Shown here piece by piece: positions 16,698 to 24,144 of a stretch of DNA of 64,000 nucleotides. The position numbers and the translations under genes were made by a program. Numbering within the stretch: position 1 is the stretch's first letter; every line of letters begins with the position of its first letter. The DNA is taken from the NCBI GenBank assembly GCA_019414205.1, contig DXML01000016.1:7818-71817 (forward strand). Reading direction: 5' to 3'. The notes below the pieces were generated by a model. That model did not search any database. It had not been told where the DNA came from and worked only from the letters and a program-made list of their open reading frames with translations. This DNA is from Collinsella sp. (GTDB lineage Bacteria > Actinomycetota > Coriobacteriia > Coriobacteriales > Coriobacteriaceae).

Positions 16698-17181
16698 CCT
16701 GCGCATTGGACACGGCTACGACGTTCACCGTCTGGTGGAGGGGCGTCGATGTATCATCGGCGGGGTTGACATTCCCTACGAGCGCGGCCTGCTGGGCCAC
16801 TCGGATGCCGATGTGCTCGCGCACGCGCTGGCCGACGCCATTCTGGGCGCCTGCCGCGGGGGAGACATTGGTAAGCTGTTCCCCGACACCGATCCTGCCT
16901 ATGAGGGCGCCGACTCGATGGTGCTGCTTGCCCGCGTGATGGACTATGCACGCGAGTTGGGCTTTGAGTTTGTCGATGCCGATTGCACCATTGCCTGTCA
17001 GCAACCCAAGATCACTCCGCACCGCGATGCCATGCGCGCCAACCTTGCCCATGCCCTGGGCGTTGACGTCGAAAACGTGGGCGTTGCCGCCACTACGACC
17101 GAAAAGCTCGGCTGGGAAGGCCAAGGCGAGGGAATTGGCGCCTGGGCCGTCTGCCTGCTACAGAAAACTGTTAAGGAGTAA
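16687..17181 (+). CDS. ispF: 2-C-methyl-D-erythritol 2,4-cyclodiphosphate synthase
   Basis: Encodes 164 residues. It converts CDP-ME 2-phosphate to the cyclodiphosphate, the step after IspE. R-I-G-H-G-Y-D-V-H holds the zinc ligands Asp and His, and G-L-L-G-H-S-D-A-D-V-L-A-H-A and A-T-T-T-E-K-L-G are family signatures. The ATG at 16687 is chosen because M-F-S-N-L-R-I-G-H-G-Y-D-V-H is the typical N-terminus; a longer frame from 16654 lies inside ispD. cysS starts 3 bases after the stop. Confidence 0.95.
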   Translation: MFSNLRIGHGYDVHRLVEGRRCIIGGVDIPYERGLLGHSDADVLAHALADAILGACRGGDIGKLFPDTDPAYEGADSMVLLARVMDYARELGFEFVDADCTIACQQPKITPHRDAMRANLAHALGVDVENVGVAATTTEKLGWEGQGEGIGAWAVCLLQKTVKE

Positions 17182-17184
17182 CGA

Positions 17185-18651
17185 ATGCGTATCTACAACA
17201 GCGCTACCCATAAAAAGGAAGAGTTCCAGCCCATCGAGTCCGGCAAGGTCCGCATGTACGTGTGCGGCCCCACGGTCTACGACAACATCCACATCGGCAA
17301 TGCCCGCACGTTCATCAGCTTTGACGTGATTCGTCGCTGGCTCATCGCGAGCGGCTACGAGGTCACGTTCGCCCAGAACCTCACCGATGTCGATGATAAG
17401 ATCATCAAGCGCGCCAACGAGCAGGGCCGAACGGCTGCCGAGGTCGCGACGGAGTTCTCGGATAAGTTCATCGGCGTCATGCGCGCCGCCAACGTGCTCG
17501 ATCCCGATGTGCGCCCCCGCGCCACCAAGGAGATCGGCCCCATGATCGCCATGATCAAGACGCTCATCGAGCAGGGCCACGCCTACGCCGCCGATAACGG
17601 CGACGTGTACTTTGCCGTGCGCAGCGATTCCAACTATGGTCAGGTCTCGGGCCGCAACATCGACGACCTTATGGTTGGCGCGCGCATCGAGGAGAACGAG
17701 GACAAGAACGACCCGCTCGACTTTGCCCTGTGGAAGGCTGCCAAGCCCGGCGAGCCCAGCTGGCCGAGCCCCTGGGGCGAGGGCCGTCCCGGTTGGCACA
17801 CCGAGTGCGCCGCCATGGTGCATCGCTACCTGGGCACCCCGATCGACATCCACGGCGGCGGCTCCGACCTTGCCTTCCCGCATCACGAGAACGAGTGCGC
17901 CCAGGCCACCTGCGCCTGGCACCAGGGCTTCTCCAACACCTGGATGCACACGGGCATGCTGCTGGTAGACGGCGAGAAAATGTCCAAGTCGCTCGGCAAC
18001 TTCTTTACGCTGGCCGAGGTCCTCGAGCGGCATTCCGCTGCCGCCCTGCGCCTGCTGATGCTGCAGACGAGCTATCGCTCGCCGCTCGACTTTTCTTGGG
18101 AGCGCTTGGAGGGTGCCGAGAACTCGCTCGCGCGTATCGCCGGTACGGTCGAGAACCTGCGCTGGGCCGCGAACCATGCGACGGCCGATGCCGATGAGGC
18201 AGCATCCGAGGCGTTTGCCGCCAAGGCCGCCGAGACCCGTGCCACTTTTAAAGAGTGCATGGACGACGACTTTAATACCGCCGGTGCCATGGGCGCCGTC
18301 TTTGGCTTTGTGACCGAGTGCAACCAGTACCTGGAGCAGGCGGGCGACGCTGCCGACAAGGCCGCCGCGCTTTCTGCCGCCGATACGCTGGTCGAGCTGC
18401 TCGATACGTTTGGCGTTGAGCTCCCCGAGCCCAAGGTCGAGCTGCCGCTGGGCCTGCTGGGCGTTGCCGCCGGCCTGGTCGCCTACACGGGCGACGACGT
18501 GGACGAGGCCGCTGCCAAGATTCTCGAGGCCCGCGCCGAGGCCCGCGCCGCCAAGAACTGGGATCTGGCCGACGCCATCCGCGACCAGCTCAAGGACCTG
18601 GGCCTCACCATTGAGGACACGACCGCCGGCACCCGTATCAAATCCCTCTAA
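17185..18651 (+). CDS. cysS: Cysteinyl-tRNA synthetase
   Basis: Encodes 488 residues, a class I synthetase. The zinc and ATP motifs are intact: Y-V-C-G-P-T-V-Y-D, H-I-G-N-A-R-T (HIGH) and K-M-S-K-S-L-G-N (KMSKS). W-H-T-E-C-A and F-P-H-H-E-N-E are the conserved zinc-site and central motifs. The C-terminal DALR helical domain follows (about 340-488). The start ATG is preceded by TTAAGGAG. Linkage with ispDF and the downstream rlmB is common in actinobacteria and Firmicutes. Confidence 0.96.
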   Translation: MRIYNSATHKKEEFQPIESGKVRMYVCGPTVYDNIHIGNARTFISFDVIRRWLIASGYEVTFAQNLTDVDDKIIKRANEQGRTAAEVATEFSDKFIGVMRAANVLDPDVRPRATKEIGPMIAMIKTLIEQGHAYAADNGDVYFAVRSDSNYGQVSGRNIDDLMVGARIEENEDKNDPLDFALWKAAKPGEPSWPSPWGEGRPGWHTECAAMVHRYLGTPIDIHGGGSDLAFPHHENECAQATCAWHQGFSNTWMHTGMLLVDGEKMSKSLGNFFTLAEVLERHSAAALRLLMLQTSYRSPLDFSWERLEGAENSLARIAGTVENLRWAANHATADADEAASEAFAAKAAETRATFKECMDDDFNTAGAMGAVFGFVTECNQYLEQAGDAADKAAALSAADTLVELLDTFGVELPEPKVELPLGLLGVAAGLVAYTGDDVDEAAAKILEARAEARAAKNWDLADAIRDQLKDLGLTIEDTTAGTRIKSL

Positions 18652-18696
18652 TCCCCGCGGGTTTCCCAAGCACCCGACCGTCCGAGCCACGGCACC

Positions 18697-18753
18697 TTGC
18701 CTTTCAATCGTCGGGCATGACCTCAAGGTCTATGCCCTCCTCTTTCAAGGCAA
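18697..18753. repeat. Nested hairpin between cysS and rlmB
   Basis: Outer arms TTGCCTT/AAGGCAA enclose GGGCATGACCT/AGGTCTATGCCC (18713-18737). There is no strong T-run. It may reduce read-through or stabilise the 3' end of the upstream operon. Confidence 0.5.
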
Positions 18754-18817
18754 TCTGCCGCACCTCGGGCGGTCGTTTCGTTTGTTCTATTGATAATCGT
18801 TTTAAGGAGGCCGTTTT

Positions 18818-19738
18818 ATGGCCGACAATCGCAAGCGTGCATCGCGCGGAGGCAAGCAGGCCGTTTCTGGTTCGCGTCCGATTCGTCGCAACGACCGCGC
18901 TGCCGCTCCCAAGGGCCAGCGCGAGCGCTCCCAAGCCCAGGCTGCGCGTCCGCAGCGAGGTCGCAACCGCGACGCTGTCCAGGCTCCCAAGGGCGAGTTT
19001 ATCGAAGGTCGTCGTGCTGCCGCCGAGGCGCTACGCACTGGCTTTCCCATCAAGTGCGCGCTCATCGCCGAGGGCGGGGAGCGCGATGCCGCCTTGTCGC
19101 GCCTGGTCGATGACCTCAACGCCACGGGCGTTCGCATTAAGTACGTGCCGCGCGCACAGCTCGATGCGCTGTCGAGCCATGGCGCTCACCAGGGCATTGC
19201 GCTCGAGGTGGGCAACTTCCCTTACGCCGATGTCGCCGACATCCTCGACCGCGCAGGCGAGGGCCCGGCGCTTGTCGTGGTGCTCGACCATGTGACCGAC
19301 GACGGTAACTTTGGCGCCATCGTGCGCTCTGCCGAGGTTGTGGGCGCAGCGGGCGTCATCATCGCCAACAAGCGTGCCGCCGGCGTGACCGTGGGCAGCT
19401 ACAAGACCTCTGCCGGCGCCGTCATGCATCTGCCTATCGCGCAGGTGCCCAATATCGCCCGTGCGCTCGATGACCTCAAGGCCGCCGGCTTTTGGGTGGG
19501 CGGTGCTTCCGAGCACGCCGAGGGCAGCTGCTGGGATGCTCCCTTCGAGGGCCGCGTTGCGCTCGTCATGGGCTCCGAGGGCGACGGCATCTCGCGCCTG
19601 GTGCTCGAGAAATGCGACTTTTTGACCAAGCTTCCCCAGCGTGGTATGACCGAGAGCCTCAATGTGGCCCAGGCGACCACCGCGCTGTGCTTTGAGTGGC
19701 TACGTCGCAACGCCGGCGAGCTCATGGGGGAGGAGTAG
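18818..19738 (+). CDS. rlmB: 23S rRNA (guanosine-2'-O-)-methyltransferase RlmB-type (SpoU family)
   Basis: Encodes 306 residues. A highly basic, likely disordered tail (1-65) precedes a SpoU substrate-binding domain (about 68-145) and a knotted SPOUT catalytic domain. The three SpoU motifs are clear: D-D-G-N-F-G-A-I-V-R-S-A-E, L-V-M-G-S-E-G-D-G-I-S and E-S-L-N-V-A-Q-A-T-T. RlmB methylates a conserved 23S guanosine from S-adenosylmethionine. The position after cysS and before a NYN nuclease gene is the classic arrangement, which supports RlmB over other SpoU enzymes. GGAGG precedes the ATG. Confidence 0.9.
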   Translation: MADNRKRASRGGKQAVSGSRPIRRNDRAAAPKGQRERSQAQAARPQRGRNRDAVQAPKGEFIEGRRAAAEALRTGFPIKCALIAEGGERDAALSRLVDDLNATGVRIKYVPRAQLDALSSHGAHQGIALEVGNFPYADVADILDRAGEGPALVVVLDHVTDDGNFGAIVRSAEVVGAAGVIIANKRAAGVTVGSYKTSAGAVMHLPIAQVPNIARALDDLKAAGFWVGGASEHAEGSCWDAPFEGRVALVMGSEGDGISRLVLEKCDFLTKLPQRGMTESLNVAQATTALCFEWLRRNAGELMGEE

Positions 19739-19741
19739 CGC

Positions 19742-20419
19742 ATGTCAAAGAAGAACCGCGCCAAGTCCAAGGCCAAGCGCTTTGGCGAGGGCTCGGCCAA
19801 GCCGATTGTTTCGGCCGCGACCTATGGCGTGGGCGGCAATGCGTTTGCGCAGGCTATTGCCGACCCAGTCTCGACGGTGCACTCCAACAAGCCCGAGCTG
19901 TTGGTGGTCGACGGCTACAACGTGATTCACTGCACGCCGCGCTACGAAAAGCTCGTGTACGACCATTCCGACGATCCGTATTCCAGCGACGTCCACGATA
20001 TGGCGCGCACCGCGCTCATCAACGATGTGGCGGCGTTTGCCCAGGGCCGCTACGAGGCCGTGATCGTGTTCGACGGTGCGGGAAACATCTCCAGCGAGCG
20101 CCCTAATCTGCCTGCCCGCGGCGTGCGCATCGAGTTCTCGCCGACGGGCGTGTCGGCCGACACCGTGGTGCAGAAGCTCTGCATCGAGGCGCGCGAGGAA
20201 GGCCGCGCGTGCTCCGTGGTGTCGAGCGACGGCACGATCCAGGCCGTCGTCATGGGTAAGGGCGTTACGCGCATCTCGAGCCGCATGCTGGTGGACGAGA
20301 TCAAACAGATCGACAACGACGTGCACGAGGCCGAGGAAGCCCCGCAGATCAAGATGACCCTGGGCAGCCGCCTGAGCCCCGATGCCCTGGCCAAGCTCAA
20401 GGCCCTTCGCGGGAGGTAG
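19742..20419 (+). CDS. NYN-domain RNA-binding protein / ribonuclease (YacP/Rae1-like)
   Basis: Encodes 225 residues. After a basic N-terminus (1-25) and linker, the NYN (PIN-like) fold begins with L-L-V-V-D-G-Y-N-V-I at about residue 58. Conserved acids follow in V-I-V-F-D-G-A-G and A-D-T-V-V-Q-K-L, with a late S-S-D-G-T-I-Q. Bacillus Rae1 (YacP) is a ribosome-associated mRNA endonuclease encoded in the same cysS-rlmB-yacP order. The gene starts 3 bases after the rlmB stop. Nuclease activity is inferred from the family. Confidence 0.85.
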   Translation: MSKKNRAKSKAKRFGEGSAKPIVSAATYGVGGNAFAQAIADPVSTVHSNKPELLVVDGYNVIHCTPRYEKLVYDHSDDPYSSDVHDMARTALINDVAAFAQGRYEAVIVFDGAGNISSERPNLPARGVRIEFSPTGVSADTVVQKLCIEAREEGRACSVVSSDGTIQAVVMGKGVTRISSRMLVDEIKQIDNDVHEAEEAPQIKMTLGSRLSPDALAKLKALRGR

Positions 20420-20466
20420 GGGATTATCCATAGAGACCCGTTTCCCAATTGGCCAGCCCGTTGCCG

Positions 20467-20532
20467 TCGCCAAAACGAATAGTTTTTGGTTTTGGCGAAC
20501 AGATAAAACTATTCGTTCTGGCGAATAGTTTT
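20467..20532. repeat. Inverted AATAGTTTT motif cluster
   Basis: TCGCCAAAA/TTTTGGCGA (20467-20498) encloses one CGAATAGTTTT. Next to it AAAACTATTCG/CGAATAGTTTT (20505-20532) forms a perfect 11-bp hairpin. It is either the 3' end of the preceding operon or a regulator site ahead of tRNA-Thr. Confidence 0.55.
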
Positions 20533-20616
20533 GAGATGTGGTCGGTCGAAGGGTCTGTTGCGCCTCGTCCGCAATTCATTTATTCTTAATTGGCTTCGCG
20601 CGAAAGCGCCAAGTGT

Positions 20617-20691
20617 GCCAGTGTGGCGCAACGGTAGCGCAACTGATTTGTAATCAGTGGGTTGCAGGTTCGATTCCTGTCACTGGCTCCA
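20617..20691 (+). tRNA. tRNA-Thr (anticodon TGT)
   Basis: A 75-base cloverleaf. Acceptor GCCAGTG pairs with CACTGGC, the anticodon loop TTTGTAA reads TGT, the T-arm has GGTTCGATTCC, and CCA is encoded. Confidence 0.95.
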
Positions 20692-20926
20692 TGAGAGTTT
20701 CGGGCTCTGTCTCGAAGAGGGACAGGGCCCGTTTCTTATATGCGCAGGAATCGAACCCGCAAGGGCGCGAGCGTCAAGCGAACGCGGAGCGTTCGTAGCG
20801 AGCGGGCGAGGATGCCGACAGGCATCCGAAGCCGGAGCGGATTCGCGAAGCGAATGCGCGGACTTCCTGTCACTGGCTCCATGAGAGTTTCGGGCTCTGT
20901 TCCCTTGTGGGACAGGGCCCGTTTCT
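20674..20926. repeat. Direct repeat of the tRNA-Thr 3' end plus terminator, offset 190 bp
   Basis: Bases 20674-20710 (from TTCCTGTCACTGGCTCCA) recur exactly at 20864-20900. The similarity continues through the terminator (20736 and 20926) with only the loop changed. The 127 bases between the copies include an inverted fragment of a tRNA T-arm (CAGGAATCGAACC at 20744-20756) and GC-rich short inverted repeats. There is no open frame of note. Confidence 0.85.
20701..20736 (+). terminator. Terminator after tRNA-Thr
   Basis: CGGGCTCTGTC pairs with GACAGGGCCCG (one mismatch) and is followed by TTTCTT. A second copy lies at 20891-20926. Confidence 0.7.
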
Positions 20927-20975
20927 ATTTATGTTGACATGTCAGCGGGTTTGACTCCCACCAGGCTTCAGGCTT

Positions 20976-21192
20976 GTCTCGATCCGTAACACGAGTGGGC
21001 TGAAGACCCTCCTTATTGTTACAGATCGAGACATTGCCAAGGGACGGACGATAACATCTCGGTCTGTAACACGAAGAGGCTGAAAACCGTTCTTACTGTT
21101 ACAGATTGAGACGTAAGCTGGGGTCTCTGCGTAATATCTCGATCTGTAACAGATAGGGGAGAAAATGTTCTCTGAATGTTACAGATCGAGAC
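20976..21192. repeat. Three-unit tandem array of 57-nt hairpins with 80-bp period
   Basis: Units start at 20976, 21056 and 21136 (exactly 80 bp apart). Each has arms of the form TCTCGATCTGTAACA / TGTTACAGATCGAGA around a 25-base centre. Centres differ but keep internal pairing: GGG/CCC, AAGA/TCTT and GGGGAG/TTCTCT. Arm changes in unit 2 keep pairing through G-T. The spacers are 23 bases and unrelated. Confidence 0.85.
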
Positions 21193-21219
21193 AAAAGCCG
21201 GACCGATATCAGTCAGCCT

Positions 21220-21372
21220 GACTGAGCGTGGATTATCGGACGAACGAGCGTGGAAAATCTCCCGCTTAGTGAATGATCGTGGAAAATCTGCCACTTTGGC
21301 CTTGGAGACACGCCAAAAGTGGGAGATTGTCCACGCTCGATTTCAAACGGAAGAAAATCCACGATCGAATCT
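21220..21372. repeat. Nested cluster of five GCGTGGAAAATC-type motifs
   Basis: Three plus-strand copies (near 21226, 21248 and 21277) and two inverted copies (near 21320 and 21355) of a motif like GAGCGTGGAAAATCTCCC can pair with one another in alternative ways. CCACTTTGGC/GCCAAAAGTGG forms the inner stem. A perfect ACCTATATATAGGT palindrome lies just downstream at about 21394, and GGTGTA/TACACC near 21440. No credible protein is encoded. Confidence 0.7.
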
Positions 21373-21581
21373 GCCGCGGAAGCCCGATCTCGACCTATAT
21401 ATAGGTGTAAATAAGCCGGTATCGAAGTTCGATCCTGAAGGTGTACTCCACTACACCAAAGTGTTACCTTGGGAAACGTCACCTCTGTATCCAAAACCAT
21501 CGTCCTTCATATCCAAACTCAACAAAACCGCAGGTCAACGGTATATAGATACGCCCGGGGCCGTGTATCTAGAGGTTTTCG

Positions 21582-21611
21582 TTGACAGCCCCCAAGGTTG
21601 CATCGTATTAT
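21582..21611 (+). promoter_or_regulatory. Strong sigma-70 promoter for the tRNA-tuf transcript
   Basis: Consensus TTGACA and TATTAT are separated by 18 bases, about 63 bases upstream of tRNA-Tyr. The preceding GAGGTTTTCGTTGACAGC is almost identical to the rpmG promoter region at 23403-23420. Confidence 0.8.
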
Positions 21612-21673
21612 CTTTTTCGTTCGCGGGGGCGGCGGTCCAAAAGACCAAAGGACCTGCGGATACTTGAACGATT

Positions 21674-21755
21674 GGGAGTTTGCCCGAGTGGTTAATGGGG
21701 ACGGGCTGTAAACCCGTTGGCTCTGCCTACATAGGTTCGAATCCTATAGCTCCCA
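21674..21755 (+). tRNA. tRNA-Tyr (anticodon GTA)
   Basis: An 82-base tRNA with a long variable arm. Acceptor GGGAGTT pairs with AGCTCCC, and the anticodon stem ACGGG/CCCGT encloses GTA. CCA is not encoded, unlike the other tRNAs here. Confidence 0.94.
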
Positions 21756-21765
21756 CCCGTCAAGT

Positions 21766-21841
21766 GCCTGTATAGCTCAGTCGGTAGAGCACTTCGTTGG
21801 TAACGAAGAGGTCACCAGTTCAAGTCTGGTTGCAGGCTCCA
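21766..21841 (+). tRNA. tRNA-Thr (anticodon GGT)
   Basis: A 76-base cloverleaf. Acceptor GCCTGTA pairs with TGCAGGC, stem CTTCG/CGAAG encloses GGT, and CCA is encoded. Confidence 0.94.
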
Positions 21842-21844
21842 TCC

Positions 21845-21921
21845 GGCGGTGTAGCTCAGTTGGTTAGAGCACACGGTTCATACCCGTGGCGTCACTGGTT
21901 CGAATCCAGTCACCGCTACCA
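21845..21921 (+). tRNA. tRNA-Met (anticodon CAT), elongator type
   Basis: A 77-base cloverleaf. Acceptor GGCGGTG pairs with CACCGCT (G-T at the end), stem CACGG/CCGTG encloses CAT, and CCA is encoded. It lacks the three G-C pairs of an initiator anticodon stem. Confidence 0.9.
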
Positions 21922-21932
21922 TAGGTAACACG

Positions 21933-21963
21933 GTGGCTTCTCAATAGTATGTTGAGAGGCCAC
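21933..21963 (+). promoter_or_regulatory. Hairpin in the tuf leader
   Basis: GTGGC-TT-CTCAA pairs with TTGAG-A-GGCCAC, between tRNA-Met and tuf. It may separate tRNA processing from the tuf messenger. Confidence 0.45.
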
Positions 21964-22017
21964 TATGGTATAAAGGCAAAGTCCCGTCCGGGGACGACCT
22001 GTTTAGAGGAGGGCTTT

Positions 22018-23208
22018 ATGGCCAAAGAGAAGTTTGAGCGCACTAAGCCGCATGTTAACATCGGCACCATTGGTCACGTCGACCACGGCAAGACCACGCT
22101 GACCGCTGCCATCACCAAGGTTCTCTCCGAGACCGAGGGCTGCAAGGCTGACTTCACTGCGTTCGAGAACATCGACAAGGCTCCCGAGGAGCGCGAGCGC
22201 GGCATTACGATCTCCGTCTCCCACGTCGAGTACGAGACTGCTGCCCGTCACTACGCTCACGTTGACTGCCCGGGCCACGCTGACTACGTCAAGAACATGA
22301 TCTCCGGTGCTGCTCAGATGGACGGCGCTATCCTGGTCATCGCCGCCACCGACGGCCCCATGGCTCAGACCCGCGAGCACATCCTGCTCGCCCGTCAGGT
22401 TGGCGTTCCCTACATCGTCGTCTTCCTGAACAAGTGCGACATGGTCGACGATGACGAGCTCATCGACCTCGTCGAGATGGAGACCCGTGAGCTCCTCTCC
22501 GAGTACGATTTCCCCGGCGACGACATCCCCGTCATCCGTGGTTCCGCTCTGGGCGCTCTCGAGGGCGACGCCAAGTGGATGGACGCCATTCGCGAGCTCA
22601 TGAAAGCTGTCGACGAGTACATCCCGACGCCTGCTCGTAACAACGACCTCCCGTTCCTGATGGCCGTTGAGGACGTTATGACCATCTCCGGCCGTGGTAC
22701 CGTTGCTACCGGTCGTGTCGAGCGCGGTGAGCTCAAGCTCAACGAGCCCGTCGAGATCGTCGGCATCAAGGATACCCAGAACACCGTCGTTACCGGTATC
22801 GAGATGTTCCGTAAGTCCATGGACTTCTGCGAGGCTGGCGACAACGTCGGTCTGCTGCTCCGCGGCATCAAGCGCGAGGACATCGAGCGCGGCCAGGTTC
22901 TCTGCAAGCCCGGTTCGGTTACCCCGCACACCAAGTTCACCGGTGAGATCTACGTTCTGACCAAGGAGGAGGGCGGCCGTCACACCCCGTTCTTCGATGG
23001 TTATCGTCCTCAGTTCTACTTCCGTACCACCGACGTTACTGGTACGGTCAAGCTCCCCGAGGGCACCGAGATGGCTATGCCTGGTGACCACATCACCATC
23101 GAGGGCGACCTCATCCACCCGATCGCCATGGAGGAGGGCCTGCGCTTCGCTATCCGCGAGGGCGGCCACACCGTCGGTTCGGGCATCGTCTCCACGATCA
23201 TTGAGTAA
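22018..23208 (+). CDS. tuf: Elongation factor Tu
   Basis: Encodes 396 residues. EF-Tu delivers aminoacyl-tRNA to the ribosome with GTP. G1 is G-H-V-D-H-G-K-T, switch I contains R-G-I-T-I, G3 is D-C-P-G-H, G4 is N-K-C-D and G5 is S-A-L. Domains 2 and 3 follow with G-R-G-T-V-A-T-G-R and P-F-x-x-G-Y-R-P-Q-F-Y. ATG at 22018 follows AGAGGAGGG. It is cotranscribed downstream of three tRNAs and not with rpsG-fusA, which do not lie in this window. Codon use is extremely biased, as expected for a highly expressed gene. Confidence 0.97.
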   Translation: MAKEKFERTKPHVNIGTIGHVDHGKTTLTAAITKVLSETEGCKADFTAFENIDKAPEERERGITISVSHVEYETAARHYAHVDCPGHADYVKNMISGAAQMDGAILVIAATDGPMAQTREHILLARQVGVPYIVVFLNKCDMVDDDELIDLVEMETRELLSEYDFPGDDIPVIRGSALGALEGDAKWMDAIRELMKAVDEYIPTPARNNDLPFLMAVEDVMTISGRGTVATGRVERGELKLNEPVEIVGIKDTQNTVVTGIEMFRKSMDFCEAGDNVGLLLRGIKREDIERGQVLCKPGSVTPHTKFTGEIYVLTKEEGGRHTPFFDGYRPQFYFRTTDVTGTVKLPEGTEMAMPGDHITIEGDLIHPIAMEEGLRFAIREGGHTVGSGIVSTIIE

Positions 23209-23235
23209 ATTAGCTCTTTGATATAGCTGACTCGG

Positions 23236-23270
23236 AGAACCCGGCACTTATATGGGTGCCGGGTTCTTTT
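23236..23270 (+). terminator. Intrinsic terminator after tuf
   Basis: AGAACCCGGCAC and its complement GTGCCGGGTTCT (12 bp) are followed by TTTT. Confidence 0.9.
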
Positions 23271-23412
23271 CTGCAATGGATGTTGAGCCGTTGCTGGTGT
23301 CGAGAGGATCGATAATGGTCCTGGATGCACCGTCGATTAGATCTCGATGGCTTCATTGATGTGTTCCAAATATGAATGGATCCACCGAGAACCAATTGAC
23401 TCGAGGTTTTCA

Positions 23413-23442
23413 TTGACAGCACTTACGTGGAGCTGATAAAGT
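23413..23442 (+). promoter_or_regulatory. Promoter for rpmG-tRNA-Trp-secE
   Basis: TTGACA at 23413 is followed by GATAAAGT. The -10 box is either GATAAA (16-base spacer) or TAAAGT (18). The 18 bases ending in TTGACAGC match the tuf-operon promoter at 17 of 18 positions. Confidence 0.65.
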
Positions 23443-23487
23443 AACAACTCGTGCCCGTACGGGGCGGAAATGAAAGGTTCAGGATAC

Positions 23488-23637
23488 ATGCGTACTCTAG
23501 TTACTCTTGCGTGCACTGAGTGCAAGCGCCGCAACTATACGACCACCAAGAACAAGTCGACCATGCCTGATCGTATGGAGATCAAGAAGTATTGCCCCTG
23601 GTGCCGTCACCACACGCTGCACAAAGAGACTCGCTAG
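23488..23637 (+). CDS. rpmG: 50S ribosomal protein L33
   Basis: Encodes 49 residues. Begins M-R-T-L-V-T-L-A-C-T-E-C-K-R-R-N-Y-T. Two CxxC pairs (C-T-E-C and C-P-W-C) mark the zinc-binding form of L33. K-K-Y-C-P-W-C-R-x-H-T is diagnostic. The gene sits ahead of tRNA-Trp, secE and nusG, its usual place in Gram-positive bacteria. Confidence 0.95.
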   Translation: MRTLVTLACTECKRRNYTTTKNKSTMPDRMEIKKYCPWCRHHTLHKETR

Positions 23638-23650
23638 TCTCTAGTCATAT

Positions 23651-23726
23651 ACGCCAGTAGTTCAATTGGTAGAGCATCGGTCTCCAAAACCGAGTGTTGA
23701 GGGTTCGAGTCCTTCCTGGCGTGCCA
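23651..23726 (+). tRNA. tRNA-Trp (anticodon CCA)
   Basis: A 76-base cloverleaf. Acceptor ACGCCAG pairs with CTGGCGT, stem TCGGT/ACCGA encloses CCA, discriminator G, and 3' CCA is encoded. Confidence 0.95.
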
Positions 23727-23735
23727 GTCATTATT

Positions 23736-23767
23736 CCGTAAGCTCCCACTTGGGGGCTTACGGTTTA
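23736..23767 (+). terminator. Hairpin between tRNA-Trp and secE
   Basis: CCGTAAGC-t-CCC pairs with GGG-g-GCTTACGG, then TTTA. Some read-through into secE is likely. Confidence 0.6.
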
Positions 23768-23802
23768 CTCATGTATAAGCGCATTGCGCGGAGGTAACCC
23801 AA

Positions 23803-24141
23803 ATGGCCAACAAGAAGAACAAGAAGAAGGCACAGCAGCAGGCGCCTGCCAATAACGCTGCCGCCAACTCCAAGGTTGAGGCCAAGAAGGCCGTTGCCAA
23901 GAAGAACGAGAAGGCTGCGAAGTCCAAGAAGAACGAGAAGCCTGGTTTCTTCGCCCGCACCAAGAAGTATTTCGCTTCGGTCAAGTCCGAGATGAAGCGT
24001 GTCACGTGGCCCGATAAGAAGGAGCTCGTGAACTACTCTGTCGTCGTTTGCGCTTCTCTGATCGTCGTCGGCGTCGTCATCGCTCTGCTCGATGCTGGCT
24101 TTGGCGAGGCTCTTGCTCTGTTCTCTGGATTGAGGGGCTAA
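23803..24141 (+). CDS. secE: Preprotein translocase subunit SecE
   Basis: Encodes 112 residues. A long Lys/Ala/Asn-rich cytoplasmic extension (1-48) precedes the conserved amphipathic region K-S-E-M-K-R-V-T-W-P-D-K-K-E-L (about 63-77) and a single membrane helix (about 80-102). SecE clamps SecY in the Sec channel. The stop lies 3 bases before nusG, the standard pairing. Confidence 0.94.
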   Translation: MANKKNKKKAQQQAPANNAAANSKVEAKKAVAKKNEKAAKSKKNEKPGFFARTKKYFASVKSEMKRVTWPDKKELVNYSVVVCASLIVVGVVIALLDAGFGEALALFSGLRG

Positions 24142-24144
24142 ACC

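Noticed and set aside
20976..21192. CRISPR array
   Set aside because: Only three units, repeats of 57 nt with variable centres and 23-nt spacers, long internal palindromes, and no cas genes in the window.
21176..21667. A 163-codon plus-strand frame in the repeat region
   Set aside because: It runs through the third hairpin, the nested motif cluster and the tuf-operon promoter; codon use is unlike its neighbours, with no ribosome-binding site and no recognisable family.
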